Shown here in pieces: positions 32,189 to 41,658 of a DNA stretch of 64,000 nucleotides. The notes under the pieces were generated by a model that saw only the letters and a list, made by a program, of their open reading frames with translations, was not told the origin of the DNA and searched no databases. The stretch spans positions 1,709-65,708 of the forward strand of contig MU603950.1 in NCBI GenBank assembly GCA_025201845.1, written 5' to 3'. Position 1 is the first letter of the stretch. Every line of letters begins with the position of its first letter. The DNA comes from Martensiomyces pterosporus. Lineage: Eukaryota > Kickxellomycota > Kickxellomycetes > Kickxellales > Kickxellaceae. Made by a program: the position numbers and the translations under genes.

Positions 32189-33038
32189 ATGGATGCCCTC
32201 AACGCACTTATTCTTGACCCGCGCTACCACAGCATACTCTCTCTCCTAAAGGGGTTTCGGAACGGTGTCGTATATGGAACCAAAATTCGCTTTCCGCATG
32301 CCCTCGTAATGACCCTGCTTTTCAGAAATGGCAGGTAAACCAAGGAAAGAGGCCCCACGGCGGTGGCGACTATATATGCACATACGCAGCAGGAAAGCGT
32401 TAAAGGCACCCAGCACCAGCACCAGCACCACTAATAGCCGATATGCACCAAATGCTGCTCAGCAGCGAAAGGAAGAGCATTGCTCGCAGCCCAGCACAGG
32501 CAAGCTGTATCACATTACTAACAGCACGCGCTCACGCCACCTGCTCTTGCTCGCTGCCTTTTTCACATTTATTGTTGGGTTTGCTAGTGCAAAGGATAAG
32601 ATAGCGGCGATCCTCAAGGCGACCAAGGCACACGCGCGTGGCCTCGCGTATTTTGTCACGACCTACAAGACCCTGATGCTTGTTCAGAGGTCCCTGTCGC
32701 CAAGCGGGAAGAACACCGACCTGCACACATTCATTGCCGGGTTCGTTGGCGGCTACTTTGTGTTTGGGGAAAAGACCAGCGTGAACCAGCAAATCGTCCT
32801 GTACTTGTTCTCGCGCATTGCAATGGGGCTTGTCAACACAGCAATGAAGGCAGGCAGCTTTGAGGCACCTCCCAAGTCGTTTGCATTGTTTGCAGCTGTC
32901 TGCTGGGGAATCGTGATGGTTCTCTTCAGGCGAGACAAGTCTGTGCTCCAAGACTCGCTCAAGAACTCGATGACTTATCTCTACGAGGACTCGGACCACT
33001 GGTCTTCGCTAAAGACGCTCCTGTGGCATAACAAATAG
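32189..33038 (+). CDS. PXMP4: Peroxisomal membrane protein 4 (PMP24)
   Basis: The exons are 32189-32334 and 32588-33038 around a 253-nt intron with an ACTAAC site; the product is 198 residues. The first exon encodes the PXMP4 signature (LLKGFRNGVVYGTKIRFPHA and LVMTLLFRNG). The second continues it with KDKIAAILKATKAHARGLA and FIAGFVGGYFVFGE, and ends SMTYLYEDSDHWSS. The family belongs to the Tim17/22/23-like membrane proteins of peroxisomes; its molecular function is not settled. The phase-2 join yields FRNGSAKDK, which aligns without a gap. The length is near the 212 residues of the human protein. Confidence 0.93.
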
Positions 33039-33475
33039 ACGCAGCGCACATCCTGTATAGACTGCTGTGCCTGCCATTTCCCTTCGATTCAGCAAGTTTC
33101 GCTGTTAGCTACATATGATGGACGTTGCTGGCCTCCGCTCACCCACTTCTCATTCTCCCTTTCTCCCTTTCTCCCTTTCTCCCTGGTAGCCTTGCTAGTG
33201 CACCCAGTTTGCGCCAATCTAATGCGGGGAAGCTCCAAACCCCTCGAGCATGCACCAGACATCCCGAGCTGCAGTATCTGACTGGCTTAGATCGCTGCCA
33301 AAGCAGCAAGCCATGATTCATCACGTGGATACGGCCCTAACCAACCAAATTACCGCCATCCGGGTTTAGGCTCTCAGGTTTTTTTTTTGCGTGCAGGGAG
33401 TTTTTTTTTTTCCTCCTGGTCTCAGGTTTGCTTGCGCCAAAAATTACTTGTCTTCCACACATACAGCTGCTCATA
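33039..33475. promoter_or_regulatory. Intergenic region, PXMP4 / TRM112, with TCTCCCTT repeat
   Basis: This 437-bp gap between two plus-strand genes carries a pure octamer array (TCTCCCTT, nearly four units) at 33154-33184. It also has two long T-runs at about 33380-33412, just upstream of TRM112. No gene was seen. Confidence 0.55.
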
Positions 33476-33850
33476 ATGAGACTCATCACACACAACATGC
33501 TCAAGTGCCATGTCAGGAACTGCACTGATCCTGACAAGCAGTTCCCTCTCCGGTTCGAGAACGCAGAGCTCGAGCAGATCGAAGCTGAGCGCAACGACGA
33601 GTTCCTGGTGCGCATGATCCCACGCCTTGACTGGCCAGCCCTGGTGAAGACAGCCACTGCCCTGGGCATTGCTCTCCCAGCCAGCATACCAGAAACCCCT
33701 TCTGAAGACGACGATTTCCTCCAAAAGCTTCACACCACCATCCTTGAGACGCACGTAAAGGAGGGGAGCATGTTCTGCGACGGCTGCGGGCACGAGTACA
33801 AGATCACCAATGGCATCCCAAACATGCTTCTTGCTGAGCATGAGATCTAA
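33476..33850 (+). CDS. TRM112: Multifunctional methyltransferase subunit Trm112
   Basis: The 124-residue protein is the zinc-binding activator shared by several methyltransferases (Trm9, Trm11, Mtq2, Bud23), acting on tRNA, eRF1 and 18S rRNA. It starts with the family motif MRLITHNMLKCHV. Cys11, Cys16, Cys101 and Cys104 (FCDGCGHEYKI) form the zinc site, and it ends in GIPNMLLAEHEI. The central helical insert (RLDWPALVKTATALG) is complete. The ATG at 33476 starts exactly at the conserved N-terminus. With Trm9 it would complete mcm5U in tRNAs first modified by Elongator, whose ELP5 gene lies 4 kb upstream. Confidence 0.96.
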   Translation: MRLITHNMLKCHVRNCTDPDKQFPLRFENAELEQIEAERNDEFLVRMIPRLDWPALVKTATALGIALPASIPETPSEDDDFLQKLHTTILETHVKEGSMFCDGCGHEYKITNGIPNMLLAEHEI

Positions 33851-34112
33851 GGCCAGCTGGGCACGCACCATCTGTTCCGACACCAGCGATCCAAAAGAAA
33901 AAAGCCAGCCTTCAGAAGTGCTTGTTCCCCCCCACTTTATCGCTAACGTTTCTGTTTGATGAGTACCACTCAGGAATAATAAAAAAGAATACACAGTTGT
34001 TTGCAGCTCAGCATTTCCACCTTGTCACCAAGGCGACATCGCACGCGAGGGGGAGAGCTGGTGAGCGTAAAGCATATGAGGAAGCAAGAGGCGCCTGCGG
34101 CCGCTGCCATGA

Positions 34113-36346
34113 TCACTCGAGCAGCGCCATGAGCATTTTGGTGAACTTGGCAACGTCAAACACAGCCGAGGTGAGCCGCTGCTTGAATGCAGTGTCGCTA
34201 AGGAGCTCTCTTACAATCGGGTTGTCGAGGTCGTTGTCGTCTGCGGCTTCCTGGGCCTCGTTGATGTCGTTCAGCTGGTCGTTCAGCTGCAAGTGCCCGT
34301 TTTCTAGCCCCTCAAGAACATGGCTGGCCTTGCCAGGGTCGTACGCTGTGCTGCCCATGCGCGCTGCCAGGTCAGGGTCCGAGCCGATTTCAGTGAAGAC
34401 AGGGCGGCATGCGTCAATGATGGTCCTGGCTGAGGTGATCACCGACTGCAAAGTGGTGAAAAGCGTTGTTGGGTCAGGGTTAGTTGCACGAACAATCCGC
34501 AACATTGTCTGGATCCCATCAACAATAGCGTCGGTTTTTTCCTCGAGATACTGCCGCAGCACGTCGACCTGCTGGATCGACGACAGCTCCTCGCCTGGTA
34601 GACGGGGTGGCGCCTTGTCGTCGCTGTGGCACACCTTCAGCAGCTTGACCAGGCTGACCACCGATGTCGCAAGATGGCTGGCAGCAGCCTCGAGTAGCGA
34701 GACTGGGGATACACCCATGCTGTCCAAATGGCTGTAGATGGCGCTAGTCAAGCCCCCCAAGCTCTCGTCCAGCTGCCGCACCGCTTGGGCCAAGCCGCCG
34801 TTCTTGACGCCTGCCGCCATGGGCCAGGCATTTGCGTCCCTTGCGTGTGCAGCCTCGTAGGCGCGCACATCGGCCTTGAGCTCCTGGCACGCACGCTCAA
34901 CTGCATCACCAGCAGGCGGCAGATCGCCATCGATGGTCTCAGACCGTGTGGCAAGCAGGAGCTTATCGACGGCGCTCTGGAACCCGACAACTGATGTCTT
35001 GCGAATGACACCCTCGGTGATGACAAGCTTTGGTGGCGGGTCCAGATCGCCACCTTGGTGGTCCTTGGCAAATACAGAGGTGGTCTTGAGCTTGCGGATC
35101 TTCGTGCGCGCATCATCCAGCTCGCGCTTGAGGTTGCGCTCGTGCTCAACAAGCTGGGCTTTGTCGCGCCTCAGCTGCTCGTTTTCGGCCCGCAGTGCAG
35201 GGACCTCGGTTTTGGTTGCAACCAGCTGGTCACGAAGGAGCTTGACCTCGTTCTCTAAACGCTCGTTCTTTTGCGTCAAAACGCTGTTCAAGCGCCCAAT
35301 GTTGTTCAGCTCTTCAACGTTCTTGTCCGGCGAGTCGTTCATGCGGTAGTCCAGCATCTGGCTTTCGAGCTGGCCAATCCTCTTTCGCATGGCTGAGAGG
35401 CGCATCTCGTACTCATTTCGCAGCTTTTCAATGTCGCTTGAGGGATGGCGCATCACCATCCTTTCGTCCGGCGTTGGCATACGCCCGGCCGAGCCCTGCT
35501 GGCTGATCTGGATGGCGTTGTTCAGATCGCTGGCAACCCGGTCGACGCTGTCGAGCGAGCGCTCGTTAGAACCGCCACCCATGCTTCCGCCGCTCACTGG
35601 CGGTGACCGCCCAGGCTGGTACTGGCTGTACATTTGCTTTGGCGGAGCGCTGCTGGGCTGGGCAGAATAGCTAGAGTACTGGCTGGACGGCTGCATTCCC
35701 TGCGCCGATTGCTGGCTTCCAGGGCCATACCCAGGACCGGATGGCGTGTTTCCGCGAGAGGTGCTGGGAGCACTGCTCTGTGTGGAGGCAGTCTGCTGCG
35801 GAAATCGCCTTTTCAGCTCGGCGTTCACGTCCTGGACAAGATCAACAAACTTTGGCCGCGAGAGCGTGGCGAGCTTTTGGCGGGCTTGGTTGCGTTTTGG
35901 GTGGTAATGGTCTCTGACAGGGAGAAAAGGCACTACAGGCAATTGAAGTCAAAAATGGCAAGTGGTTGATGAGCCGGTGCACGCATGGATAGATAGAGCG
36001 CTGCATGCGGTCCAGCTGTATGGCTGGCCCTTACAGCTCTTGGAGACTCGGCGCGCCCAAAGGTGCAGCAGCAGGATGTGCTGCCCTCACGGCAATACGG
36101 AGAAAGCTACTGTTTTTTTTTTGGATTAGCAGCGCTGTGAAAAGGTAGCACACTACCTTCGTGGGCCTCGTTCATTCGCCTGTTGAGCTCGTCGTACACA
36201 TCTGTTGCCAGTTCCTGGAATTGAAGCGACGAGAGCCTTGCAAGCTTGCCTGGCTCGACATGCGACGTGCTTATTATTCCCTGGTTGAGCTCATTCTCAA
36301 TGAACGTGCTCATCAAGCGGGCGAATTGCGCGGCTGTGGACTCCAT
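34113..36346 (-). CDS. SPA2: Spa2-type polarisome scaffold, two exons
   Basis: The exons are 36157-36346 and 34113-35932 with a 224-nt intron; the product is 669 residues (673 if the upstream in-frame ATG at 36358 is used). The tandem Spa2 homology domain repeats lie at the N-terminus: KLARLSSLQFQELATDVYDE in exon 1 and KRNQARQKLATLSRPKFVDL in exon 2. A Ser/Gln/Pro-rich linker follows, then a coiled coil (about 210-330) and a C-terminal helical domain. Spa2 scaffolds formin, Pea2 and MAPK components at growing tips and bud necks. The phase-1 join restores the sequence between the two repeats. Confidence 0.92.
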
Positions 36347-36744
36347 AGCTGAACCCACCCTAGCCGAGCTGTAGCACTAGGATAATGGCAGCGGTGGTGT
36401 AGATGAGCGTGCAAAGTGATTGCAAAAATAGCAGTGCACACAGAGAAAGGGGAGAAAACAAAGGAACACGCGGGCCTGCAGAAGAGGGGAAGCCAGAAGT
36501 AGAGTGGGCATGGCTAAACAGGAAATGTGCAATTGATTGTGATTTCTGTGCCGATTGTATATATGTGCAGGCATGCAAACCTGCGCCGAGCGTGCCGCTA
36601 TCCGGCTGTGCTGACCAGCATGCTGTTTGGTGCTATGCAGCACACCAGGCCCTATATGCGCAAAAGGTTTGCGTGTATTTAGACAAACGAGAGAAAAGAG
36701 GCAAAGGGGGAAAAGCGCAAGGCCAAATCGGGGATTATCGTGCT
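36347..36744. other. 398-bp gap, SPA2 start / LTA4H-B stop region
   Basis: The region lies between the SPA2 start and the LTA4H-B stop on the same strand, so it should carry the SPA2 promoter and the LTA4H-B 3' UTR. The plus-strand frame through it is a shadow. Nothing further was recognised. Confidence 0.4.
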
Positions 36745-38589
36745 TTAGAGCCCAAGGTCCTTTTCGACCATGCGCGAGCAGATCGGATGGTAAAAGTTGC
36801 GCAGACGCAGGAAAGTCTGCTCCGCAAGGTCGCGGCCCTCGGGGCAGGTGTGGAGCAGGCGGTAGAGCGGGCGCGTGTACTTCATCCGGCCCTGGGTGGA
36901 GAGCATGTCGATGACAGCGCTAGCAACAGCCATGTAGTTGGACTTGAGCGACAGCGCAAGCCAGCTAAAGCGCACCTCGCAGTTGCGGTAGTTTGTCAGC
37001 TTGTAGATTTCGTCCAGCGCAGCCAGCAGCTCGGGCGACAGCGGCGAGTTCTCAGAGAGACGGGTGAGGAAAATAACCTTCTGCATTGTCGAGAACTGCT
37101 CGATGTCCTTGGACGAAAACTGGTCGTACGCGCTGGTCTGCGCAGCCTGCAGCCAGCGGTCGGCCAGGTCCAGGCACACCTTCTGAGGCCGCTCGTCGTA
37201 CTTGTTGCCAACCGGGGGCATGCCAGGCGCAAAGAGCCACTTGTCCCACTCGACCTTGTTGAGCAGCTCGACCTTTGATGGGTCGTGCTCAGCAAAGTAC
37301 TCGAAAAGGTAGTCCTTCCAGTCCTGTGTGGTGATGGACTTGCCCTGGAACTTGCTGATGTACGAGCGCATGTAGGGCTCGAACACCTCGGGTCCGCCCA
37401 GGTACTGCTCGAGGTAGTAGAGGAGATGGGCTCCCTTGTCGTACGGGACTGTGGAGTATGCATCGTCGGGGTCCACGCCATCGAGCTTGGGCACAAGGGA
37501 GGTCAGCGGGCTGTCAGTGCCATAGAACTCGACAGCCTCGGCCAGATCGCTTTCGCCAATGACGCAGCTGAGCTGGCGCGCATCCTCGCCATTCAGAAGA
37601 GCGACGATCTTGCGCTCGAGGAAAGTAGTCCACCCCTCGTTGAGCCAAAAGTGCTCCCAGTTCTTGGTCGTCACAAGGTTCCCCGACCAGCTGTGGGCGA
37701 TCTCATGCGCAATGACATCAGTCAGCGAGCGGTCGCCAGCAAGGAGAGTCGGCGTGACAAACGTCAGGCAGGGGTTCTCCATGCCGCCGAAGGGGAAGGA
37801 TGGCGGGAGCACCAGCAGGTCGTAGCGGCCCCACGAGTACGGCACAACCAGGTCCTCGGCAGTCTGCAGGATCTTGTCCATCTCGGCAAACTCCCATGCA
37901 CAGTCGTCAATGTTTTCATGCTCGGACCACACAGCACAGCGGTCGCTGATTTTCGCCATCGCAAGGTTGCCGACAACAAGGGCAATGAGGTACGACGGGA
38001 TCGTTGTCCTTTGCTCGAAGCTAAAGACGGTGGAGTCGCCGTCGTCTCGGCTGCTTGTCGAGATGGCGCTCATAAGCGCCGTCAGGGGCTTGGGCACGCG
38101 GATGTCGGCCGAGTAGGAGATCTTGACTGACGGGCTGTCCTGGCAGGGAAGCAGGCTGCGGGCATGGATTTCCTCGCACTGGGTGAAGAGGTAGGGGTGG
38201 GTCTTGCCCAGAGTCTGCTCAGGGGTCAGGAACTGGATCGCACCTCCCTTTGCAGTCGTTGCATACTCTATGGCGACCTTGAACTGTTCGCCCTTAGCGA
38301 CTGGTGCCGGCAGAGCCAGGCGAAGCGCCGTCCCGTAGACCTTGTGCACAGTGCTCATATCGGCAGCAAGAGCGGTCGAGCTGCCGTCGGAGCCGGCGAG
38401 GCTGGCGCTCTTAACGACAAGGTGGGCGGTGTCTAGAACCACCTCCTGCGTAGCTGCAAGCGCCTCGAGGTCGAGAGTTGCTGTGCCTGCAAGAGACTTG
38501 GTGGCAAAGTCTACGGCTATGTCCAGGTGGACATGGCGCGTTGTGACCTCGCTAAGGTTCGACTGAGAATTCGGATCGACCTCGAACAT
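36745..38589 (-). CDS. LTA4H: M1 aminopeptidase / leukotriene A4 hydrolase-type, copy B
   Basis: This 614-residue paralogue of the gene at 11710-13566 has the same three-domain layout, GGMEN, and zinc ligands His295, His299 and Glu318 in HEIAH plus LNEGW. The DNA coding the catalytic core is nearly identical to copy A, whereas the N-terminal saddle and the C-terminal helical domain are clearly diverged, although both end in FYHPICSR and KDLGL. The ATG at 38589 gives MFEVDPNSQSN, aligning with copy A. The frame stays open for 31 codons upstream and would encode a hydrophobic leader, but no ATG is present there. Both copies look intact, so both enzymes are probably active. Confidence 0.95.
   Translation of the reverse strand: MFEVDPNSQSNLSEVTTRHVHLDIAVDFATKSLAGTATLDLEALAATQEVVLDTAHLVVKSASLAGSDGSSTALAADMSTVHKVYGTALRLALPAPVAKGEQFKVAIEYATTAKGGAIQFLTPEQTLGKTHPYLFTQCEEIHARSLLPCQDSPSVKISYSADIRVPKPLTALMSAISTSSRDDGDSTVFSFEQRTTIPSYLIALVVGNLAMAKISDRCAVWSEHENIDDCAWEFAEMDKILQTAEDLVVPYSWGRYDLLVLPPSFPFGGMENPCLTFVTPTLLAGDRSLTDVIAHEIAHSWSGNLVTTKNWEHFWLNEGWTTFLERKIVALLNGEDARQLSCVIGESDLAEAVEFYGTDSPLTSLVPKLDGVDPDDAYSTVPYDKGAHLLYYLEQYLGGPEVFEPYMRSYISKFQGKSITTQDWKDYLFEYFAEHDPSKVELLNKVEWDKWLFAPGMPPVGNKYDERPQKVCLDLADRWLQAAQTSAYDQFSSKDIEQFSTMQKVIFLTRLSENSPLSPELLAALDEIYKLTNYRNCEVRFSWLALSLKSNYMAVASAVIDMLSTQGRMKYTRPLYRLLHTCPEGRDLAEQTFLRLRNFYHPICSRMVEKDLGL
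37600..38242. repeat. Gene-conversion block, copy B
   Basis: This is the partner of 12574-13216: 643 bp, no indels, about 99 percent identity by eye, in the same orientation, 25026 bp away. A second exact patch of 49 bp (37467-37515 with 12441-12489) lies at the same offset, separated from the main block by 84 diverged bases. Confidence 0.93.
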
Positions 38590-39085
38590 TTCGGAAGAGC
38601 AAGAGCAAATGATTAGGTTAGCAAAGCTTTGGAATAGAACCACGGAAAGAAGCAGCAGAATTGGGAAGCGTGGGAGAAACAAGGGCCCGGGGAGGGGCGC
38701 GGAGGGACGCTGGGAAAGGAGCGCGGGGGCTGTGTGCTGGGGCGCAGAGCGAGTCGAGCAAGCCGGCTAGCCGGCCAAGTCCGCCAGCGGTCTAGTCGCA
38801 GGCAGCTGGACAGGCAGTGCGGGCAGTGCAGGCAGGGCAGGCAGGGCAGGCTGCGACCGAGGGCTAGACACACGGCATTCAGCGGCGCCTTATTTGGCCC
38901 TGCCTAGCAAGGCTGGCTATGAAAATTTTTCCACAGCAGAGCCATGGCCCGCCTCCAGCAGGCTTGCTGCTTCCTTCCTTTCGCATTCTTACGCTAAACA
39001 CATTTGGCCACCTTCCTCACACCCAGAAACTACAGGGGATTCCGCCTTCTCTACCAAACACTATCAGCAGCCTTCCAGGGACACG
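38590..39085. promoter_or_regulatory. Divergent intergenic region, LTA4H-B / PA2G4, G-rich
   Basis: These 496 bp separate two divergent starts. The plus strand holds four G-runs in close order at 38683-38706 (a fifth at 38712), which fits a G-quadruplex. A degenerate GGCAG/GGGCAGGCA minisatellite follows at about 38800-38852. The half near PA2G4 is a pyrimidine-rich leader. Confidence 0.6.
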
Positions 39086-40231
39086 ATGAGCACTGAAGCC
39101 AAGGTCGACACCACCATTGCCAACTCCGACGTCGTGGCAAAGTACAAGGCCGCTGCCGAGGTCACAAACCTTGCCCTGCGCAAGGTCCTGGCTGCCAGCA
39201 ATGAGGGCGCCAAGATCATTGACCTGTGCAAGCTGGGCGACGCTGCCATCGAGGCTGGCCTGAGCACCCAGTACACCAAGGACAAGAAGCTGAGCAAGGG
39301 CATTTCGTACCCCACCAGCATCTCCGTCAACAACATTGTCTGCCATTTCGCCCCTGTTGCCAGCGATCCCAGCTCGGAGCAGACCCTTAAGACCGGCGAT
39401 GTCGTCAAGGTTCAGCTCGGTGCTCACATTGACGGCTTTGCCGCTGTTGCCGGAAACACCACTGTCGTTGGCTCCTCGTCGGCCAACCCTGTCACGGGCA
39501 AGGCTGCCGACGCCATTGCTGCCGCCCACTACGCCGCCGAGGCCATCCAGCGCCTGATCAAGCCCGGAAACAAGAACACTGCCGTCACCGAGCAGGTGCA
39601 GAAGGTTGTCGAGTCCTTTGGCTGCAAGCCGATCGAGAACATGCTCTGCCACGAGCAGCAGCAGAGCGATCTTGACGGCGAGAAGCAGATCATCCTCAAC
39701 CCCACTCCCGAGCAGCGCGGCCAGTTCCCCGCTTGCGAGTTCGGCACGCACGAGGTGTACCTCATCGATGTCTTTGTCACCACTGGCGATGGCCGCACCA
39801 AAAAGTCCGAGCTCCGCACCACCATCTACAAGAAGACTGGCACCACGTACCAGCTCAAGATGAAGGCTGCTCGCGCCACCTACTCCGAGATTGCCTCCAA
39901 ATTTGGCAAGTTCCCCTTCAGCATCCGTGCTTGCGACGATGAGCGCAAGACACGCATGGGTCTTGTCGAGTGCACCAAGATGGGTGTTGTTCAGGCCTTT
40001 GACGTTCAGGAGGAGAGGGCTTCCGAGGTCGTTGCCCAGGTCACCTTCACTGCCCTCGTCACCCCGAACGGTGTTGAGCGCATCACCCAGGGCGCGGCCT
40101 TTGACGAGCAGGTCATCAAGACTGACAAGAAGATCGAGGATGCTGAGATCCTGAAGCTTCTTGCCACCAGCCCCAAGATCAGCAAGAAGAAGGCTGCCAA
40201 GAAGACTGCTGCCGCCGCCAAGTCTGCGTAA
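39086..40231 (+). CDS. PA2G4: PA2G4/EBP1-type proliferation-associated protein
   Basis: The 381-residue protein has the methionine-aminopeptidase fold of PA2G4/EBP1 (S. pombe Cdb4): VVAKYKAAAEVTNLALRKVL, then GISYPTSISVNNIVCHFAP, GDVVKVQLGAHIDGF and CHEQQQSDLDGEKQIILN. The catalytic metal ligands of true aminopeptidases are replaced, as in the family, so it is probably a ribosome/RNA-binding factor. It ends in a lysine/alanine-rich tail (KISKKKAAKKTAAA). It is related to Arx1, the pre-60S export factor released by Jjj1, whose gene is 13 kb away. The ATG at 39086 (MSTEAKVD) is preferred over the unconserved upstream extension. The codon bias suggests high expression. Confidence 0.94.
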   Translation: MSTEAKVDTTIANSDVVAKYKAAAEVTNLALRKVLAASNEGAKIIDLCKLGDAAIEAGLSTQYTKDKKLSKGISYPTSISVNNIVCHFAPVASDPSSEQTLKTGDVVKVQLGAHIDGFAAVAGNTTVVGSSSANPVTGKAADAIAAAHYAAEAIQRLIKPGNKNTAVTEQVQKVVESFGCKPIENMLCHEQQQSDLDGEKQIILNPTPEQRGQFPACEFGTHEVYLIDVFVTTGDGRTKKSELRTTIYKKTGTTYQLKMKAARATYSEIASKFGKFPFSIRACDDERKTRMGLVECTKMGVVQAFDVQEERASEVVAQVTFTALVTPNGVERITQGAAFDEQVIKTDKKIEDAEILKLLATSPKISKKKAAKKTAAAAKSA

Positions 40232-40430
40232 ACAAAAAGCTATCCGCGCCACCAGTTGCCTTTTTTTTTCCTGCCATGCTTCCACTATATATCAGTCTGC
40301 ATCACACTTGAATCGGAGTTCAACAGTTGGCGGAAGTTTATTGCAAGAAGGCCCACATCCCACCATTCATCTGCCCTTGTTATGTAGAGATAGAAGCTCC
40401 GATGTGTTTCGCGCACAGACTGCAAGGCAG

Positions 40431-41279
40431 CTAGGCATCAATGAACTTCTTGAAGCTGCTCAGCCAGTTGAGGTACTCCTTCTGCTCCTTGAACTCGATG
40501 TAGTCCTGCATGAACAGGGTGAGGGCGGTGTCGACGCTGCGCTCCGTCAGGAACTCGTCAATGTTCTCCTTGAGGTCGTCGCTGAGCTGGCCGTAGATGG
40601 GGCCAAAGTAGGCCTGCTTGCGGGCCCAGTCCTTCTCAACCGTGCTGCTGACCGCGGTCTCCTCGTCGGGCAGGAAGGTCATATGGTTGACGCCGATCTC
40701 GCCCTCCTCGCACTCGAGCTCCATGTGCAAGACAGGGGCGCCGGGCTTGGCAAAGGTGGCGGTGAAGTTGATGGGGAAGTCCTCGGGCGTGTCCTCCGAC
40801 TTCTTCTCGGCCTCCTTGACTGCCTCGCCCTGCTCGTTCTCGCGGTAGACCTCGATGTCGGCGATCGGGTCGTCGATGTTGAGAATCTCGCTAACGTCGA
40901 AGGCAATGGTGACGGTCTCGGTGCCAAACTGCTTGGTCATCACAACCTGGTTGCTGCCAACGGTGGATCTGAGCTTGAAGCCGGTCTTGTTGGCAAACGC
41001 CTGGATGAACTCGGGCTCGCCCTCCTCGGCAGCCTGCTTTGTCTCGTAGTCGATCTCCTCCGCCAGAGTGTGCGAAAGATCGCTGTCGACTGAGCCGTTA
41101 GCCCTGAGGGGCGAAGAGGTGCTGAGGGCCCGCACCGACTGGACAACAGAGACGGAGGCAGGCGTGCGATGGCCAGAGACATGGGCGCATGCGGCGATGC
41201 GCGCAGCGGGGAATGCGGCGCGGGAAATGCTGCCACGCGAAGCAGCAGCGGCTGTAAGCAGACGGGCAACGCTCTTCAT
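40431..41279 (-). CDS. MAM33: Mitochondrial matrix p32 family acidic protein Mam33
   Basis: The 282-residue protein has an Arg/Ala/Ser-rich presequence (MKSVARLLTAAAASRGSISR) and the p32/C1QBP fold: LAEEIDYETKQAAE, an acidic insert, FTATFAKPG, and a C-terminal region ending DDLKENIDEFLTERSVD and LSSFKKFIDA. The family forms acidic doughnut-shaped trimers in the mitochondrial matrix and supports mitochondrial translation and respiratory growth. The ATG at 41279 starts at the presequence. The gene converges on PA2G4 with a 199-bp gap. Confidence 0.95.
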   Translation of the reverse strand: MKSVARLLTAAAASRGSISRAAFPAARIAACAHVSGHRTPASVSVVQSVRALSTSSPLRANGSVDSDLSHTLAEEIDYETKQAAEEGEPEFIQAFANKTGFKLRSTVGSNQVVMTKQFGTETVTIAFDVSEILNIDDPIADIEVYRENEQGEAVKEAEKKSEDTPEDFPINFTATFAKPGAPVLHMELECEEGEIGVNHMTFLPDEETAVSSTVEKDWARKQAYFGPIYGQLSDDLKENIDEFLTERSVDTALTLFMQDYIEFKEQKEYLNWLSSFKKFIDA

Positions 41280-41658
41280 TTTTCGAATGTGTGAGTTTTT
41301 TTTTTGGTGGGAAAGATAGCGACGGCGGTGTGAATGAGAGAGAAAAGGGGAGGGGAAGTGGTCAAGGCCAAGGATACAAGGCGGCATGGCGCCTGCCTGT
41401 TCGCGCTCTGCTGCCTGTTGCGGCGCCTGAACCCAAGCACAGCACACTAATTACTTTTTTATTTTTCACGCGCGATCACTGTAAGCCAAGCTTGAAAAAT
41501 CCGAAAATTTTGACTCGCATCATTCAGTGGCAGTCAGCTCGCCGCAAAGCTGCTGCTGGCTTGGCAGGCACTGCCATCTAGAACCCGAGCGCGCTTTCTC
41601 TGCGCGGGCAACGCGCTGCCTGTTGAACAAAAGATGCTGTGCAGAAGTATAAATGCTT
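41280..41658. other. 379-bp gap, MAM33 promoter / GCD1 3' flank
   Basis: Both neighbours are on the minus strand, so this contains the MAM33 promoter and the GCD1 3' UTR. An A/T-rich patch near 41456-41470 and an AAAAATCC-type stretch near 41495 are the only visible features. Confidence 0.4.
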
